A stretch of DNA of 64,000 nt. Origin: an uncultured Treponema sp. GTDB taxonomy: Bacteria; Spirochaetota; Spirochaetia; Treponematales; Treponemataceae. The first letter of the stretch is position 1. Each line of letters opens with the position of its first letter. This document shows, one piece after another, positions 19,622 to 27,179 of the stretch. The stretch spans positions 233,666-297,665 of the forward strand of contig CAMKEG010000003.1 of NCBI GenBank assembly GCA_946411505.1. The letters run 5' to 3'. The position numbers and the translations under genes are program-made. Under the pieces are notes generated by a model that worked only from the letters and a program-made list of their open reading frames with translations, was not told the origin of the DNA and made no database searches.

Positions 19622-20185
19622 ATGGTTAAAGATATAAGCGAAAGCCAGAACTGCGCGGGCGAGCTTAACGCCGCCAACGAGGCTGACTTTAAAAAGATAT
19701 ACGACGCGACTTTCAACCTGCTGTTCAAGGTATCGTTTCGCATTGTGAACGACGAGGAGGCGGCGGAGGATTTGGTCCACGATTCGTATATCAAGGCAAA
19801 CGAAAAGGAAATGCGCTTTCCCACGATGAACGACGCGACGTTCTGGCTTATCCGGGTCGTCAAAAACGCGTCGCTCAATTACGTCAAGCGGAAGGGACGC
19901 GAGAGAAAAGCCTTGCAGCGGGAATTTTACGAGGACCGCAGGCAAGTCACTTCCGGCGAGACGGACGCGTTGCGGGCGGAGACGATTGAGAAGGCGAAAG
20001 AGGCTTTGAAGCTCTTGCCCGACAATCTGCGCGAAGTTTTGGTTTTGCGCGAGTACGCCGACATGAATTACAAGGAAATCGGAAAGACCTTGGGCATAAC
20101 CGAAGGCAACGTGAAGGTTCGCGTCTTTAGGGCGCGAGAGGCGCTTTCAAAGCTTATAGGAGAAGACGATGTTTCATTGTCCTGA
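19622..20185 (+). CDS. ECF-type RNA polymerase sigma factor
   Basis: 187 residues with sigma region 2 (about 20-90: FKVSFRIVNDEEAAEDLVHDSYIKA) and region 4 (about 125-180: LPDNLREVLVLREYADMNYKEIGKTLGITEGNVKVRVFRAREAL split over the helix-turn-helix). No region 3 is present, as expected for group 4 sigmas. The next gene overlaps by 17 bases and encodes a zinc-finger anti-sigma, so this is a classic sigma/anti-sigma pair that probably answers an envelope signal. The target genes are unknown. Confidence 0.92.
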   Translation: MVKDISESQNCAGELNAANEADFKKIYDATFNLLFKVSFRIVNDEEAAEDLVHDSYIKANEKEMRFPTMNDATFWLIRVVKNASLNYVKRKGRERKALQREFYEDRRQVTSGETDALRAETIEKAKEALKLLPDNLREVLVLREYADMNYKEIGKTLGITEGNVKVRVFRAREALSKLIGEDDVSLS

Positions 20186-20825
20186 GAACGACATACATTC
20201 AATTTATCTCGACGGAGAATTGCCGGAAAACTTCGTGAAGGACTACGAGGCGCATTTGGCTTCATGTCCAAAGTGCCGCGCCAAGCTTGAAAAGCTTAAG
20301 GCCGTTCACGACGCCTTCCAGGCGGATTCGCGCTCATTGGAAATTGACTCTGTCTTCAAGGCGCGAAGCTTTGAGCGCTTGCAGGGACGGATGCGCTTTT
20401 CAAAGGTGGTCAAGGCCTCGGAGCCAAAAAGGAACGTTGTCCGCATGGCCTCTTTTGTTCCCCTTGCGGCGGCGGCCGCCGCGGCCTTCGCGCTCGTCCT
20501 TCCCCTTAGAATGAGCTCAAGCAAAAATATCCAGAGCGTTGACGACAATGTCCTTGCCGTTTCAAGCGTAAAGGCGCAAAAGCCCATCGCGGACAACGGC
20601 ATCATAGTCAACGGCGGAATTCAAAGCGTTTCGTTTGACAAGAACGCCGAAGCCCAGCTTGCCATTAAGGCCAGCGATTTTGAAAGCTTGAAGAGCGAAA
20701 GCGACGCCTTCGATTCTGGAATGACAATCAGCGTCACAAAGCTTTCTAACTTAAATTCGATTTCCGCTTCAAACGTTTCAAATGTCGCTTCTCCAAGGCT
20801 TGAAGTTTTGGACTTTCTAAAGTGA
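20169..20825 (+). CDS. Anti-sigma factor with zinc-finger (ZAS-like) N-terminus
   Basis: 218 residues. The N-terminal domain shows the H-x3-C-x2-C zinc motif (HLASCPKC, about residues 36-43) of anti-sigma factors. A single membrane helix at about residues 98-115 follows, then a 100-residue Ser/Asn/Lys-rich part expected outside the membrane. It starts inside the sigma gene (17-base overlap) and ends overlapping the next gene by four bases (GTGA), so three genes are coupled. It should hold the ECF sigma inactive until a signal arrives. Confidence 0.88.
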   Translation: MFHCPENDIHSIYLDGELPENFVKDYEAHLASCPKCRAKLEKLKAVHDAFQADSRSLEIDSVFKARSFERLQGRMRFSKVVKASEPKRNVVRMASFVPLAAAAAAAFALVLPLRMSSSKNIQSVDDNVLAVSSVKAQKPIADNGIIVNGGIQSVSFDKNAEAQLAIKASDFESLKSESDAFDSGMTISVTKLSNLNSISASNVSNVASPRLEVLDFLK

Positions 20826-22543
20826 ACCGTTTTTCTTACACGCTGCGAAAGCGCGCCGCGGCCCGTTTTTTTATCCTGGCGCTCTTTGTCGCGGCGGGAA
20901 TCTTTTTGTTGACTTTCTTTTCCCGTTTTGGCTTGCGTTCCCCGGTGTTGACTGAAATTAGTCCCAGCGTCGGAAGCGCGGGCGACATCCTTGTTTTGCG
21001 GGGCCAGAACTTTGGCTCCTCCCGAGGCTCAAGCTACGTCGAGCTGTGCGGAAACCGCCTGACTGAAAGCGGCTATGTTTCTTGGGACGACGACTTGATA
21101 AAGGTCATCGTTCCCGGCAACACCGAGGACGGCTTGGTTTACGTGGCCACCCGCGCCGGAAAGTCCAACCCTGAATTTTTCGCCAACGAATTGGCCATTC
21201 CTGTCGAGATGCCGGAAAATCCGATGTTCAGCGTTCCGATAATAACGGAGCTTTCCTTGGCGGAAGCCGCGCCCGGCCAAATCATTTCCATTAGCGGAAG
21301 AAATTTCGGCTCAAGCCGCGGCGAGTCGAACGTTTACTTCAGCGCGCGCAGGGAAGGCGAGCGCGAGGAGAGCGTTCCTAATTTGGACGGCTATGACACT
21401 AAAGTGGAGACGCAAAAATATGTGGGCTTTTTGACGCCAAGCGAAGCCGACTTTGACTTTGAGTATTGGAGCGAGAACGAAATCCGCGTCCGCGTTCCCG
21501 ACGGCGCGGCGTCAGGCTCCGTCTTTGTGGCTACAAGCGAAGGGCGGTCGGCCTTGCAGCCGTTTTTGGTCAAGAGTCGCGTCGGCAAAAAAACTTGGAC
21601 AGGCCGCCACACTTACTTGATTCAAGTGGGCGCGGACTTCCACAACATAAAGGGCGGCGACGCGGCGGCCGTCACGATTCACTTGCCGCGCCCGATTGTT
21701 TCCGCCTTGCAGCCCGAGGCGATTATGACCGAGAGCAATCCCGAGCCCGCGCTCTTGGATTACCGGGGAAATTCCATTTTTCAAATTACGCCCGCCGACA
21801 AAACTTCGGCAAAAAATTATTCGGGCGCGCGGCAGAATTATGTCGTCACTTCTTGCGGAATGGAATCGGAAGTGTACAAGGATTATGTCGGCTTGTTCAA
21901 GGAAAGGGACAGGATGCTTTACAAGGCCTATACCCGCGCCGACGAAATAATTCCGGCCGACGACAAGGCTGTTTTGGAGCTGCTTCCAAAAATCGTCTTC
22001 CAAGTGAAAAATCCTTACAGACAGGCGGAGTTGGTCTTTGACTACTTTGTCCAGAACTATAAAATTTTGCCAAAGACAAGAAACGGGGACGCCAATCCCT
22101 TGGACTTGATTGACAAAAAGCGCGGCGACGCCTACGACTTTGCCGTTTTGTACGCGGCGCTTTTGCGTTGCGCCGGAGTTCCGTGCCGAATCTTGAGCGG
22201 CGTCTTGATTGACTCGGACAAGCAGACTAGAAACCATTGGTGGAACGAGTTTTACATTGAGAATTTTGGCTGGCTTCCTGTGGACACGGCGCTAGGCGCC
22301 GGAATGGAATTCAAGGCTTTTCAGGGCGAGCCAAATTCCGGAAAATACTTTTTTGGAAATATTGACGCGCAAAGGGTCGCGTTCTCTTTTGCCTACAAGG
22401 CGATAAAGCAATCTTTGCTCAGCAACAAGACTGTGAGCATGCCGCGCTCTTTTGCATTGCAGTCGATTTGGGAAGAGTCGACGGCCGACGTGGAAAGCTA
22501 CAGCTCATATTGGATTGTCCCCGCGGTTTTGGGAATATACTAG
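20822..22543 (+). CDS. Membrane-anchored protein with two TIG domains and a transglutaminase-like domain lacking the catalytic Cys
   Basis: 573 residues, GTG start overlapping the anti-sigma stop. One membrane helix (about 13-34) anchors an extracytoplasmic chain: TIG/IPT domain 1 (about 41-125, ISPSVGSAGDILVLRGQNFG), TIG domain 2 (about 138-250, a near repeat), a linker, and a transglutaminase-like core (about 400-495). In active members the core reads GxCxD; here it is GDAYDF with Ala437 at the Cys position. His472 (NHWWNEFY) and Asp488 (LPVDTA) remain. It therefore probably binds rather than cuts or cross-links its target, and may be the sensor for the sigma/anti-sigma pair. Confidence 0.82.
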   Translation: MNRFSYTLRKRAAARFFILALFVAAGIFLLTFFSRFGLRSPVLTEISPSVGSAGDILVLRGQNFGSSRGSSYVELCGNRLTESGYVSWDDDLIKVIVPGNTEDGLVYVATRAGKSNPEFFANELAIPVEMPENPMFSVPIITELSLAEAAPGQIISISGRNFGSSRGESNVYFSARREGEREESVPNLDGYDTKVETQKYVGFLTPSEADFDFEYWSENEIRVRVPDGAASGSVFVATSEGRSALQPFLVKSRVGKKTWTGRHTYLIQVGADFHNIKGGDAAAVTIHLPRPIVSALQPEAIMTESNPEPALLDYRGNSIFQITPADKTSAKNYSGARQNYVVTSCGMESEVYKDYVGLFKERDRMLYKAYTRADEIIPADDKAVLELLPKIVFQVKNPYRQAELVFDYFVQNYKILPKTRNGDANPLDLIDKKRGDAYDFAVLYAALLRCAGVPCRILSGVLIDSDKQTRNHWWNEFYIENFGWLPVDTALGAGMEFKAFQGEPNSGKYFFGNIDAQRVAFSFAYKAIKQSLLSNKTVSMPRSFALQSIWEESTADVESYSSYWIVPAVLGIY

Positions 22544-22548
22544 CGGCG

Positions 22549-22585
22549 CCGGACACGGAGGCAAGCTCGCGCGAACAGCCGTATT
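22549..22585 (+). repeat. Interspersed hairpin repeat, family B, copy 3 (partial)
   Basis: Only the right half is recognisable: GCAAGCTCGCGCGAACAGCC followed by GTA, matching the end of copies 1 and 4. It lies just upstream of the ribosome-binding site of the UMP-kinase-like gene. Confidence 0.45.
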
Positions 22586-22601
22586 GTTTGGAGGTATTTA
22601 T

Positions 22602-23306
22602 ATGACTACAAAAATTTTGTCTGTCGGAGGCTCTATGATAGCGCCCGACAAGCCGGACGTTGATTTTTTGGCGGCCTTCGTGAAGATGGCCAAGGAATGG
22701 CTGGAGGCGGATTCAGGCCGCCGCTTGATTTTGGTGGCTGGAGGCGGCGCTCCCGCCCGCGTTTATCAAAACGCCTACAAGGAAGTTTGCCAAAAGCTTG
22801 GCTCGGATTTTGACAATTCCGCCGCCGACTGGATTGGCGTCATGGCCACTAGAATAAACGCCCAAGCTTTAAAGGCTTCGTTTGGCGGCCTTTGCCAAAA
22901 CGACGTCGTCACAAATCCAACCGCCGACATTGACTTTAAGGGCCAAGTCCTTGTGGCCAGCGGCTGGAAGCCCGGTTTTTCAAGCGACAACGACGCGGTT
23001 TTGCTTGCCGAAAAATTTGGCGCGGACACGGTCGTAAACCTTAGCAACATTGAAAAAGTTTACACGGACGACCCCCGGAAAAATCCCGACGCCAAGCCGC
23101 TCGACGAAATTTCCTGGACCGACTTTAGAAAGATGGTCGGCGACGAATGGGTTCCCGGAAAGAACGTGCCCTTTGACCCTGTGGCCAGCAAAAAAGCCGC
23201 GGAACTTGGCTTGACCGTGATTTGTTCCGCCGGAAAGAACATCGAGAACACTCGTAAAATCTTGGACGGCGCCCCCTACGTCGGCACGACAATTTCTGGA
23301 CGATAA
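22602..23306 (+). CDS. pyrH: Amino-acid-kinase-fold protein, probably UMP kinase of the archaeal-like type
   Basis: 234 residues. The start at 22602 is set by a GGAGG site seven bases upstream; the longer frame runs into the preceding gene. The amino-acid-kinase fold is shown by KILSVGGSMI at the N-terminus, the LVAGGGAPARVYQ glycine loop, WIGVMATRINA (nucleoside-contact helix of UMP kinases), and NLSNIEKVYTDDPRKNPDA near residue 146. It should phosphorylate UMP to UDP. The symbol is tentative, since the sequence is nearer the short archaeal-type PyrH than the E. coli type. A terminator follows. Confidence 0.8.
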   Translation: MTTKILSVGGSMIAPDKPDVDFLAAFVKMAKEWLEADSGRRLILVAGGGAPARVYQNAYKEVCQKLGSDFDNSAADWIGVMATRINAQALKASFGGLCQNDVVTNPTADIDFKGQVLVASGWKPGFSSDNDAVLLAEKFGADTVVNLSNIEKVYTDDPRKNPDAKPLDEISWTDFRKMVGDEWVPGKNVPFDPVASKKAAELGLTVICSAGKNIENTRKILDGAPYVGTTISGR

Positions 23307-23321
23307 TGAGGTATCGTTCCA

Positions 23322-23352
23322 AAAAGGCCGGAGTGAAATCCGGCTTTTTTTT
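23322..23352 (+). terminator. Terminator after the UMP-kinase-like gene
   Basis: Stem GCCGGA-gtgaaa-TCCGGC preceded by five A and followed by eight T or more. Confidence 0.9.
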
Positions 23353-23407
23353 TAAATTTTTTTCTAAAAATCGCTAATTTATTGCATAAAATTCCTATCT
23401 TATAGGC

Positions 23408-24064
23408 ATGGGAAAACAAAAATTGGATTTGCGCGAGCGGGTTTTTGCCCGGGGCATGAGCTATCCTAGCGACGCGGAGCTTTTGATGCTTATTCTGGGG
23501 AGCGGAACGAAGGCGCTGCCCGTTGAGGAGATTGCCTATAAAATGGTCGACGCGATTGACGTGAGCGACCCGCGCTCTCTTGTGGACAATCTTTTGCGGA
23601 TTCCTGGCGTCGGAATGGGAAAGGCGCTGGCTGTCGCGGCGGCTCTGGAATTTGGAAGGCGCAAGGCGGCCAACCTAAACGCCGTCATCGACAAGCCGTC
23701 CGACCTGCTTCCGTTCATCCAGCAGTACGCCTACAAAAGTTCGGAACATTTCATAACGGTTTCTCTTTCCGGAGCGCGGGAAATCATAAGCCAAAAAGTT
23801 GTGGCCGTAGGAAACTCCAACAGCGCGATAATAAATCCGCGCGAAGTTCTTTTTGAGGCCGTGCAGAGAAGGGCGAGCGCCGTGATTTTGTCGCACAACC
23901 ATCCTTCCGGAAACGTTCAACCCAGCGACGATGACATCGAGACGACAAAAAGGCTGTGTTCCGCCGCTGAAATTTTGGGAATAAGCGTCTTGGACCACAT
24001 AATAGTTTCAAGAAGGGAGTATTTTAGCTTTAAGGAGCGGGGGTTATTGAAAGAAGGCGCTTGA
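23408..24064 (+). CDS. radC: RadC-family JAB/MPN-domain protein
   Basis: 218 residues. The N-terminal part has the helix-hairpin-helix RIPGVGMGKALAVAAALEFGRR (split here at about residues 62-83). The C-terminal JAMM metallo-domain has SHNHPSGNVQPSDDD with the metal-binding His residues and the upstream Glu (NPREVLFEA). RadC was named for DNA repair, but the real activity is unresolved. The start ATG follows a TATCTT-like -10 by six bases and has no clear ribosome-binding site, so it may also be leaderless. Confidence 0.92.
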   Translation: MGKQKLDLRERVFARGMSYPSDAELLMLILGSGTKALPVEEIAYKMVDAIDVSDPRSLVDNLLRIPGVGMGKALAVAAALEFGRRKAANLNAVIDKPSDLLPFIQQYAYKSSEHFITVSLSGAREIISQKVVAVGNSNSAIINPREVLFEAVQRRASAVILSHNHPSGNVQPSDDDIETTKRLCSAAEILGISVLDHIIVSRREYFSFKERGLLKEGA

Positions 24065-24082
24065 TGTTATACAATTAAAGCT

Positions 24083-24616
24083 ATGTTGAACGCGCGTAAA
24101 TTGACAGAGTTGTTTTTTCCGATGGCGGGGCTTTGCGCCTTTTTGCTTTTTTCTTGCGTCACGCGCGCGACGGAACATGAGGCCGGCGAGGAAATCGCTT
24201 CCGCCTCCTCCGACATAACTTTAGAAATATTCCAGCCCGACCGTTTTGAGGAAATTCCGGAGGGCTCCACTTCCGCCACTTTCAAGACCAGCGTTCCAAA
24301 GTCCGCGCTTTACATTAACGGCGAGTATCACGGCCTGACGCCGTTGCGGGCGACAGGCCTGATTCCCGGAAGGTACGCGGTTCAAATAAAAAAGAGCGGG
24401 TATAAAACAGTGAAAATCGCAGTGCAGGTAAAAGACGGAATTTCTGATTTTTACTACATTGAAATGGAGCTTGAGGAGCCGGAGAAAGCTGAGCCGTTGG
24501 TGGACGAGGGGAGCCTCGAAAACGAGGGGAGCCTTGAAAACGAGGAAAGTCCTAAAAGCGGGGAGAGCCCGCTTATTCCCCTTCAAGAGCAAAGCCAATC
24601 AACGCCGGAACCTTGA
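24083..24616 (+). CDS. PEGA-domain lipoprotein with short acidic repeats
   Basis: 177 residues. The N-terminus is a lipoprotein signal with lipobox LLFSC near residue 23. A PEGA domain follows (about 75-125: SALYINGEYHGLTPL, LIPGRYAVQIKKSGYKT). The tail has a degenerate acidic repeat, EGSLENEGSLEN-EESPKSGESP. PEGA domains are surface-exposed carbohydrate-contact or spacer modules in spirochaetes; the function here is unknown. The last 44 bases overlap the end of the convergent phosphodiester-glycosidase gene. Confidence 0.82.
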   Translation: MLNARKLTELFFPMAGLCAFLLFSCVTRATEHEAGEEIASASSDITLEIFQPDRFEEIPEGSTSATFKTSVPKSALYINGEYHGLTPLRATGLIPGRYAVQIKKSGYKTVKIAVQVKDGISDFYYIEMELEEPEKAEPLVDEGSLENEGSLENEESPKSGESPLIPLQEQSQSTPEP

Positions 24617-25427
24617 CGTAATTTTTGTAGCTTAAAACTGACCTTCCGTTGACGCAAAGCTGCGTCGAAGAGCCGCCGTCAAATTCCATCGCGTCGTCGC
24701 ATCCGAGCGCCAGAAAAAAGTCGGCGCATTCCATGTATGTAAGGCCGGAGCTTGTCGCGGGATTTTCCCCTTCCACCGCGATGACATAAAGGCATTTTCC
24801 GCTTTTGTCCAAGCCCACGGCCGTCCTTGAGTCGCGCAATTCCTTAAACTGAATCGGCTTTTTGTCCTTTAGTATTTGCCAAAAGCCGCCGGCCGCGTAA
24901 CGGGCGCCGTCGATTTCCTTGTCGGTTTGCGAAGAAAAAATCTTTGCCCTTCTGTTTTGCGGATCGGCCCCTTCCTCAAATCCAAAAAGACCCAGCGCGC
25001 AATATCCGCCCAAGGGGCGCGCGAAAATTTTCCCGTCGTTAAGGCAGAGGCCGGCGGCGGTGTTTTTTTTCTCCGAGCCGTTTTCGTGTACGTAAAAAGG
25101 CGTGGTGTTGAACGCCAAAATCGCGCCGCTTTTTTTGCAAAAGTCTTCGACATATGAAACGTCTTGCGAGCCGCTTTTTTGAGGAAGCATTTGTATTTTT
25201 ACTCCGGGAGCCGTCAAGTCGATTTTGACGCAGTGAATCAAAAGCTGCCTTTCGCGGTATTCCGCGACTTGCAGACAAGGCGTCCTCTCCAGCGTTTTCC
25301 ATTGGACCTTCGCCTGTGTTAAATCCCTGAAGCCCGCGTTTGGCAACGCCGAAGATTGGCTTGCGAAAAGGAAAAATATGTACAGCAAGGCGGAAAGATA
25401 GCGCGCCGCGCGTTTGGAAAATGTCAT
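24573..25427 (-). CDS. Exported phosphodiester glycosidase (NAGPA)-family protein
   Basis: 284 residues with a signal peptide (about 1-27). The core matches the NAGPA/DUF2233 fold: LAFNTTPFYVHENG, a SRTAVGLDKSGKCLYVIAVEG segment near residue 200 and the family signature LGCDDAMEFDGGSSTQLCVNG near the C-terminus. Family members remove capping sugars from phosphodiesters or act in exopolysaccharide modification; the substrate here is unknown. It is convergent with and overlaps the PEGA lipoprotein gene by 44 bases, so each carries the other's last 14 codons on its opposite strand. Confidence 0.87.
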   Translation of the reverse strand: MTFSKRAARYLSALLYIFFLFASQSSALPNAGFRDLTQAKVQWKTLERTPCLQVAEYRERQLLIHCVKIDLTAPGVKIQMLPQKSGSQDVSYVEDFCKKSGAILAFNTTPFYVHENGSEKKNTAAGLCLNDGKIFARPLGGYCALGLFGFEEGADPQNRRAKIFSSQTDKEIDGARYAAGGFWQILKDKKPIQFKELRDSRTAVGLDKSGKCLYVIAVEGENPATSSGLTYMECADFFLALGCDDAMEFDGGSSTQLCVNGRSVLSYKNYVKVPALIGFALEGE

Positions 25428-25479
25428 GCTTATATTTTCGGAATTTATTCTATTAATTGTTAGTCAAAAGGGTGTGGCT

Positions 25480-25556
25480 GAAAAAAAATCCCGCCGTTTG
25501 CGGACGCGGGATGCTGGCGCGACAAAAAAAACCGTCCGGAATGGACGGCTTTTTTG
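25480..25556 (-). terminator. Two tandem terminators after rpsU
   Basis: On the minus strand the first is CCGTCC-attcc-GGACGG (25548-25532) followed by eight U; the second is ATCCCGC / GCGGGAT (25512-25488) followed by eight U. Double terminators after a highly expressed ribosomal gene are plausible. Confidence 0.85.
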
Positions 25557-25558
25557 TC

Positions 25559-25771
25559 TTAGTAAGACGCTCGGCTGTCGTGCGGCTTGCGGTTCTTTTT
25601 CATAAGCTTGCGAGCCAAGGTCTTGTTCTTGCGGTTCAAGATTGTTGAAGGCTTTTCGTAGTATTCGCGCTTTTTCCATTCGCGGATGATGCCTTCTTTT
25701 TCAACCATTCTCTTAAAGCGTTTGATCGCTTTTTCAAGATTCTCTGAATCTTCAACTAAAATTGTTGCCAT
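25559..25771 (-). CDS. rpsU: 30S ribosomal protein S21
   Basis: 70 residues, the normal length. It starts [20 protein letters not shown] and ends in a basic, Arg/Lys-rich tail with a YYEKPS turn. The start at 25771 is set by a strong AGGAGGTG site; an open frame 11 codons upstream is spurious. S21 sits near the 3' end of 16S rRNA and is present in the Treponema lineage. It is monocistronic here, with tandem terminators. Confidence 0.95.
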   Translation of the reverse strand: MATILVEDSENLEKAIKRFKRMVEKEGIIREWKKREYYEKPSTILNRKNKTLARKLMKKNRKPHDSRASY

Positions 25772-25883
25772 TGTTTTCACCTCCTTTTTGCGGAGTCCCG
25801 TCAAGTTTTGTTATTTTGACAGAAAAGCGATTTTTGGTCAAGTAGCGCTTGCGGGAATTGGATAAAAAATTCCAAGAAGAAAC

Positions 25884-26006
25884 GGGGCGGGACGCAGGCA
25901 AAAAAAGTTTGGAGGGACCCGCCAGCGAACGCTTGGCCGCAGGCAACAAGCGCAGAGCGAAAGGCGGGAGGCGCCAAATCTTTTTTTGCCGTCGCTGGGC
26001 CCCGCC
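25884..26006. repeat. Structured intergenic repeat, family A, copy 1 (123 bp)
   Basis: An outer imperfect inverted repeat (GGCGGGACGC-AGGC-A7-GTTTGG against CCAAATC-T7-GCC-GTCGCTGGGCCCCGCC) encloses an inner hairpin with CGCTT/AAGCG and CCGCC/GGCGG stems around a GGCCGCAGGC loop. A second copy lies at 47,990. It occupies the gap between rpsU and the M24 peptidase gene. It may form an RNA on either strand or be a small non-autonomous mobile element. Confidence 0.75.
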
Positions 26007-26023
26007 TTTTTAGTCATTTTTTT

Positions 26024-27178
26024 TTATTCAATGACAAAAATCTTTGATTTTGTCAAAACTTCGTTTCCGTCTTCTGTAATCAAAACGTCGTTTTCCAAGC
26101 GGACGCCGCCGAGCTCCGGGTCGTAAAGGCCAGGCTCCAGCGTGACAATCATTCCCGGCTTAAAGACGCATTCGGGATCGGCGCGCTGTCGCACAAAGGG
26201 GGCTTCGTGGATTTCCAGGCCTATTCCGTGGCCAAGTCCGTGCGGCATCGCACGGCGCGCCTTGGCGAAAATCTCGTCGGCCTTGGCGGCGGCGGCCTTT
26301 ACTGGAACATCCTTTTTGTAAAGCTCAAGGCATTCGTCGTAGGCCTTTTGGACCAGCGCCAAAATTTCCTTTTGTCCGTCGCTAAGCTTTCCTTTTGCCA
26401 CCGTCAGCGTCGTGTCGCTTGTGTAGCCCTTGTAGACTACGCCAAAGTCCAAAATGCTAAGGCCTTTTCCAGGCCATTCGCCCGCCGTGTATCCGGGAAA
26501 GGCGTGAATCGCGAAGCTTCGCGCGGGGCCGGCCGCCAGCGTGTCAAAGCCCGTGCGCTCGCAGCCGTGGGCGCGGCATTCCTTTTCGATTAAAAGCGCC
26601 ACGTCGCTTTCGGTCTTTATTTTTCCGCTCTTTATTTGCTTTTCGATTTGCGCGATGATAAGGTCTCCGACGCGGGCGGCCTCTTTTACAAGCTCGATTT
26701 CGTATTCGTCTTTTGTCGCGCGCATTTTTGTCGCGTAGGCGTGAACGCCTTTTTCCTTGCAGAGAACGTCGTAGGCGCTAAGCTCGTCGACGCATTCCAA
26801 AAATTTTGGGTAGGGCGTGGCGGGACTGATTTCGATTTTTTGGCTTTTGAATTTCATCGTTCCCAAGACGGCCTTGACGGCGCGCAATGTGTTGCGTTCG
26901 TATCTGGTGGAAGGAATTATCTTGTCCGCAAAGGCGTTTTGGCGCGCCAGATTTTCGTCCCAGGGAATCAAGACGCAAGCGCCCGACTGGCTTATGATTA
27001 AGGCCGCGTCGCTTGGCTGGCCCGAAAAATACCGCACGTTGGGATCGCGATGGTCCTCGCTGTCCTCAAAAATCACCGCGTCGATGTTCTCTTCATTCAT
27101 TTTTTTGATGAAGAGCGCGCGGCGGTCCGAGTATATTTTTGCAAGCTGGTCTTTTGTTTTTTCTTTCATGCCGCACAT
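26024..27178 (-). CDS. M24-family peptidase (Xaa-Pro aminopeptidase-like)
   Basis: 384 residues. A creatinase-like N-terminal domain (about 12-140) is followed by the pita-bread metal-peptidase domain. Ligand residues are visible in LDFGVVYKGYTSDTTLT (two Asp), HGLGHGIGLEIHE (His), TLEPGLY (Glu) and VRLENDVLI (Glu), so the two-metal centre is complete. It should remove N-terminal residues before proline. It starts one base after the murJ stop; no clear ribosome-binding site is seen, and a second ATG three codons in is the alternative start. Confidence 0.92.
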   Translation of the reverse strand: MCGMKEKTKDQLAKIYSDRRALFIKKMNEENIDAVIFEDSEDHRDPNVRYFSGQPSDAALIISQSGACVLIPWDENLARQNAFADKIIPSTRYERNTLRAVKAVLGTMKFKSQKIEISPATPYPKFLECVDELSAYDVLCKEKGVHAYATKMRATKDEYEIELVKEAARVGDLIIAQIEKQIKSGKIKTESDVALLIEKECRAHGCERTGFDTLAAGPARSFAIHAFPGYTAGEWPGKGLSILDFGVVYKGYTSDTTLTVAKGKLSDGQKEILALVQKAYDECLELYKKDVPVKAAAAKADEIFAKARRAMPHGLGHGIGLEIHEAPFVRQRADPECVFKPGMIVTLEPGLYDPELGGVRLENDVLITEDGNEVLTKSKIFVIE

Positions 27179-27179
27179 T

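Noticed and set aside
20822..22543. Active protein-cross-linking transglutaminase
   Set aside because: The catalytic Cys position is Ala.
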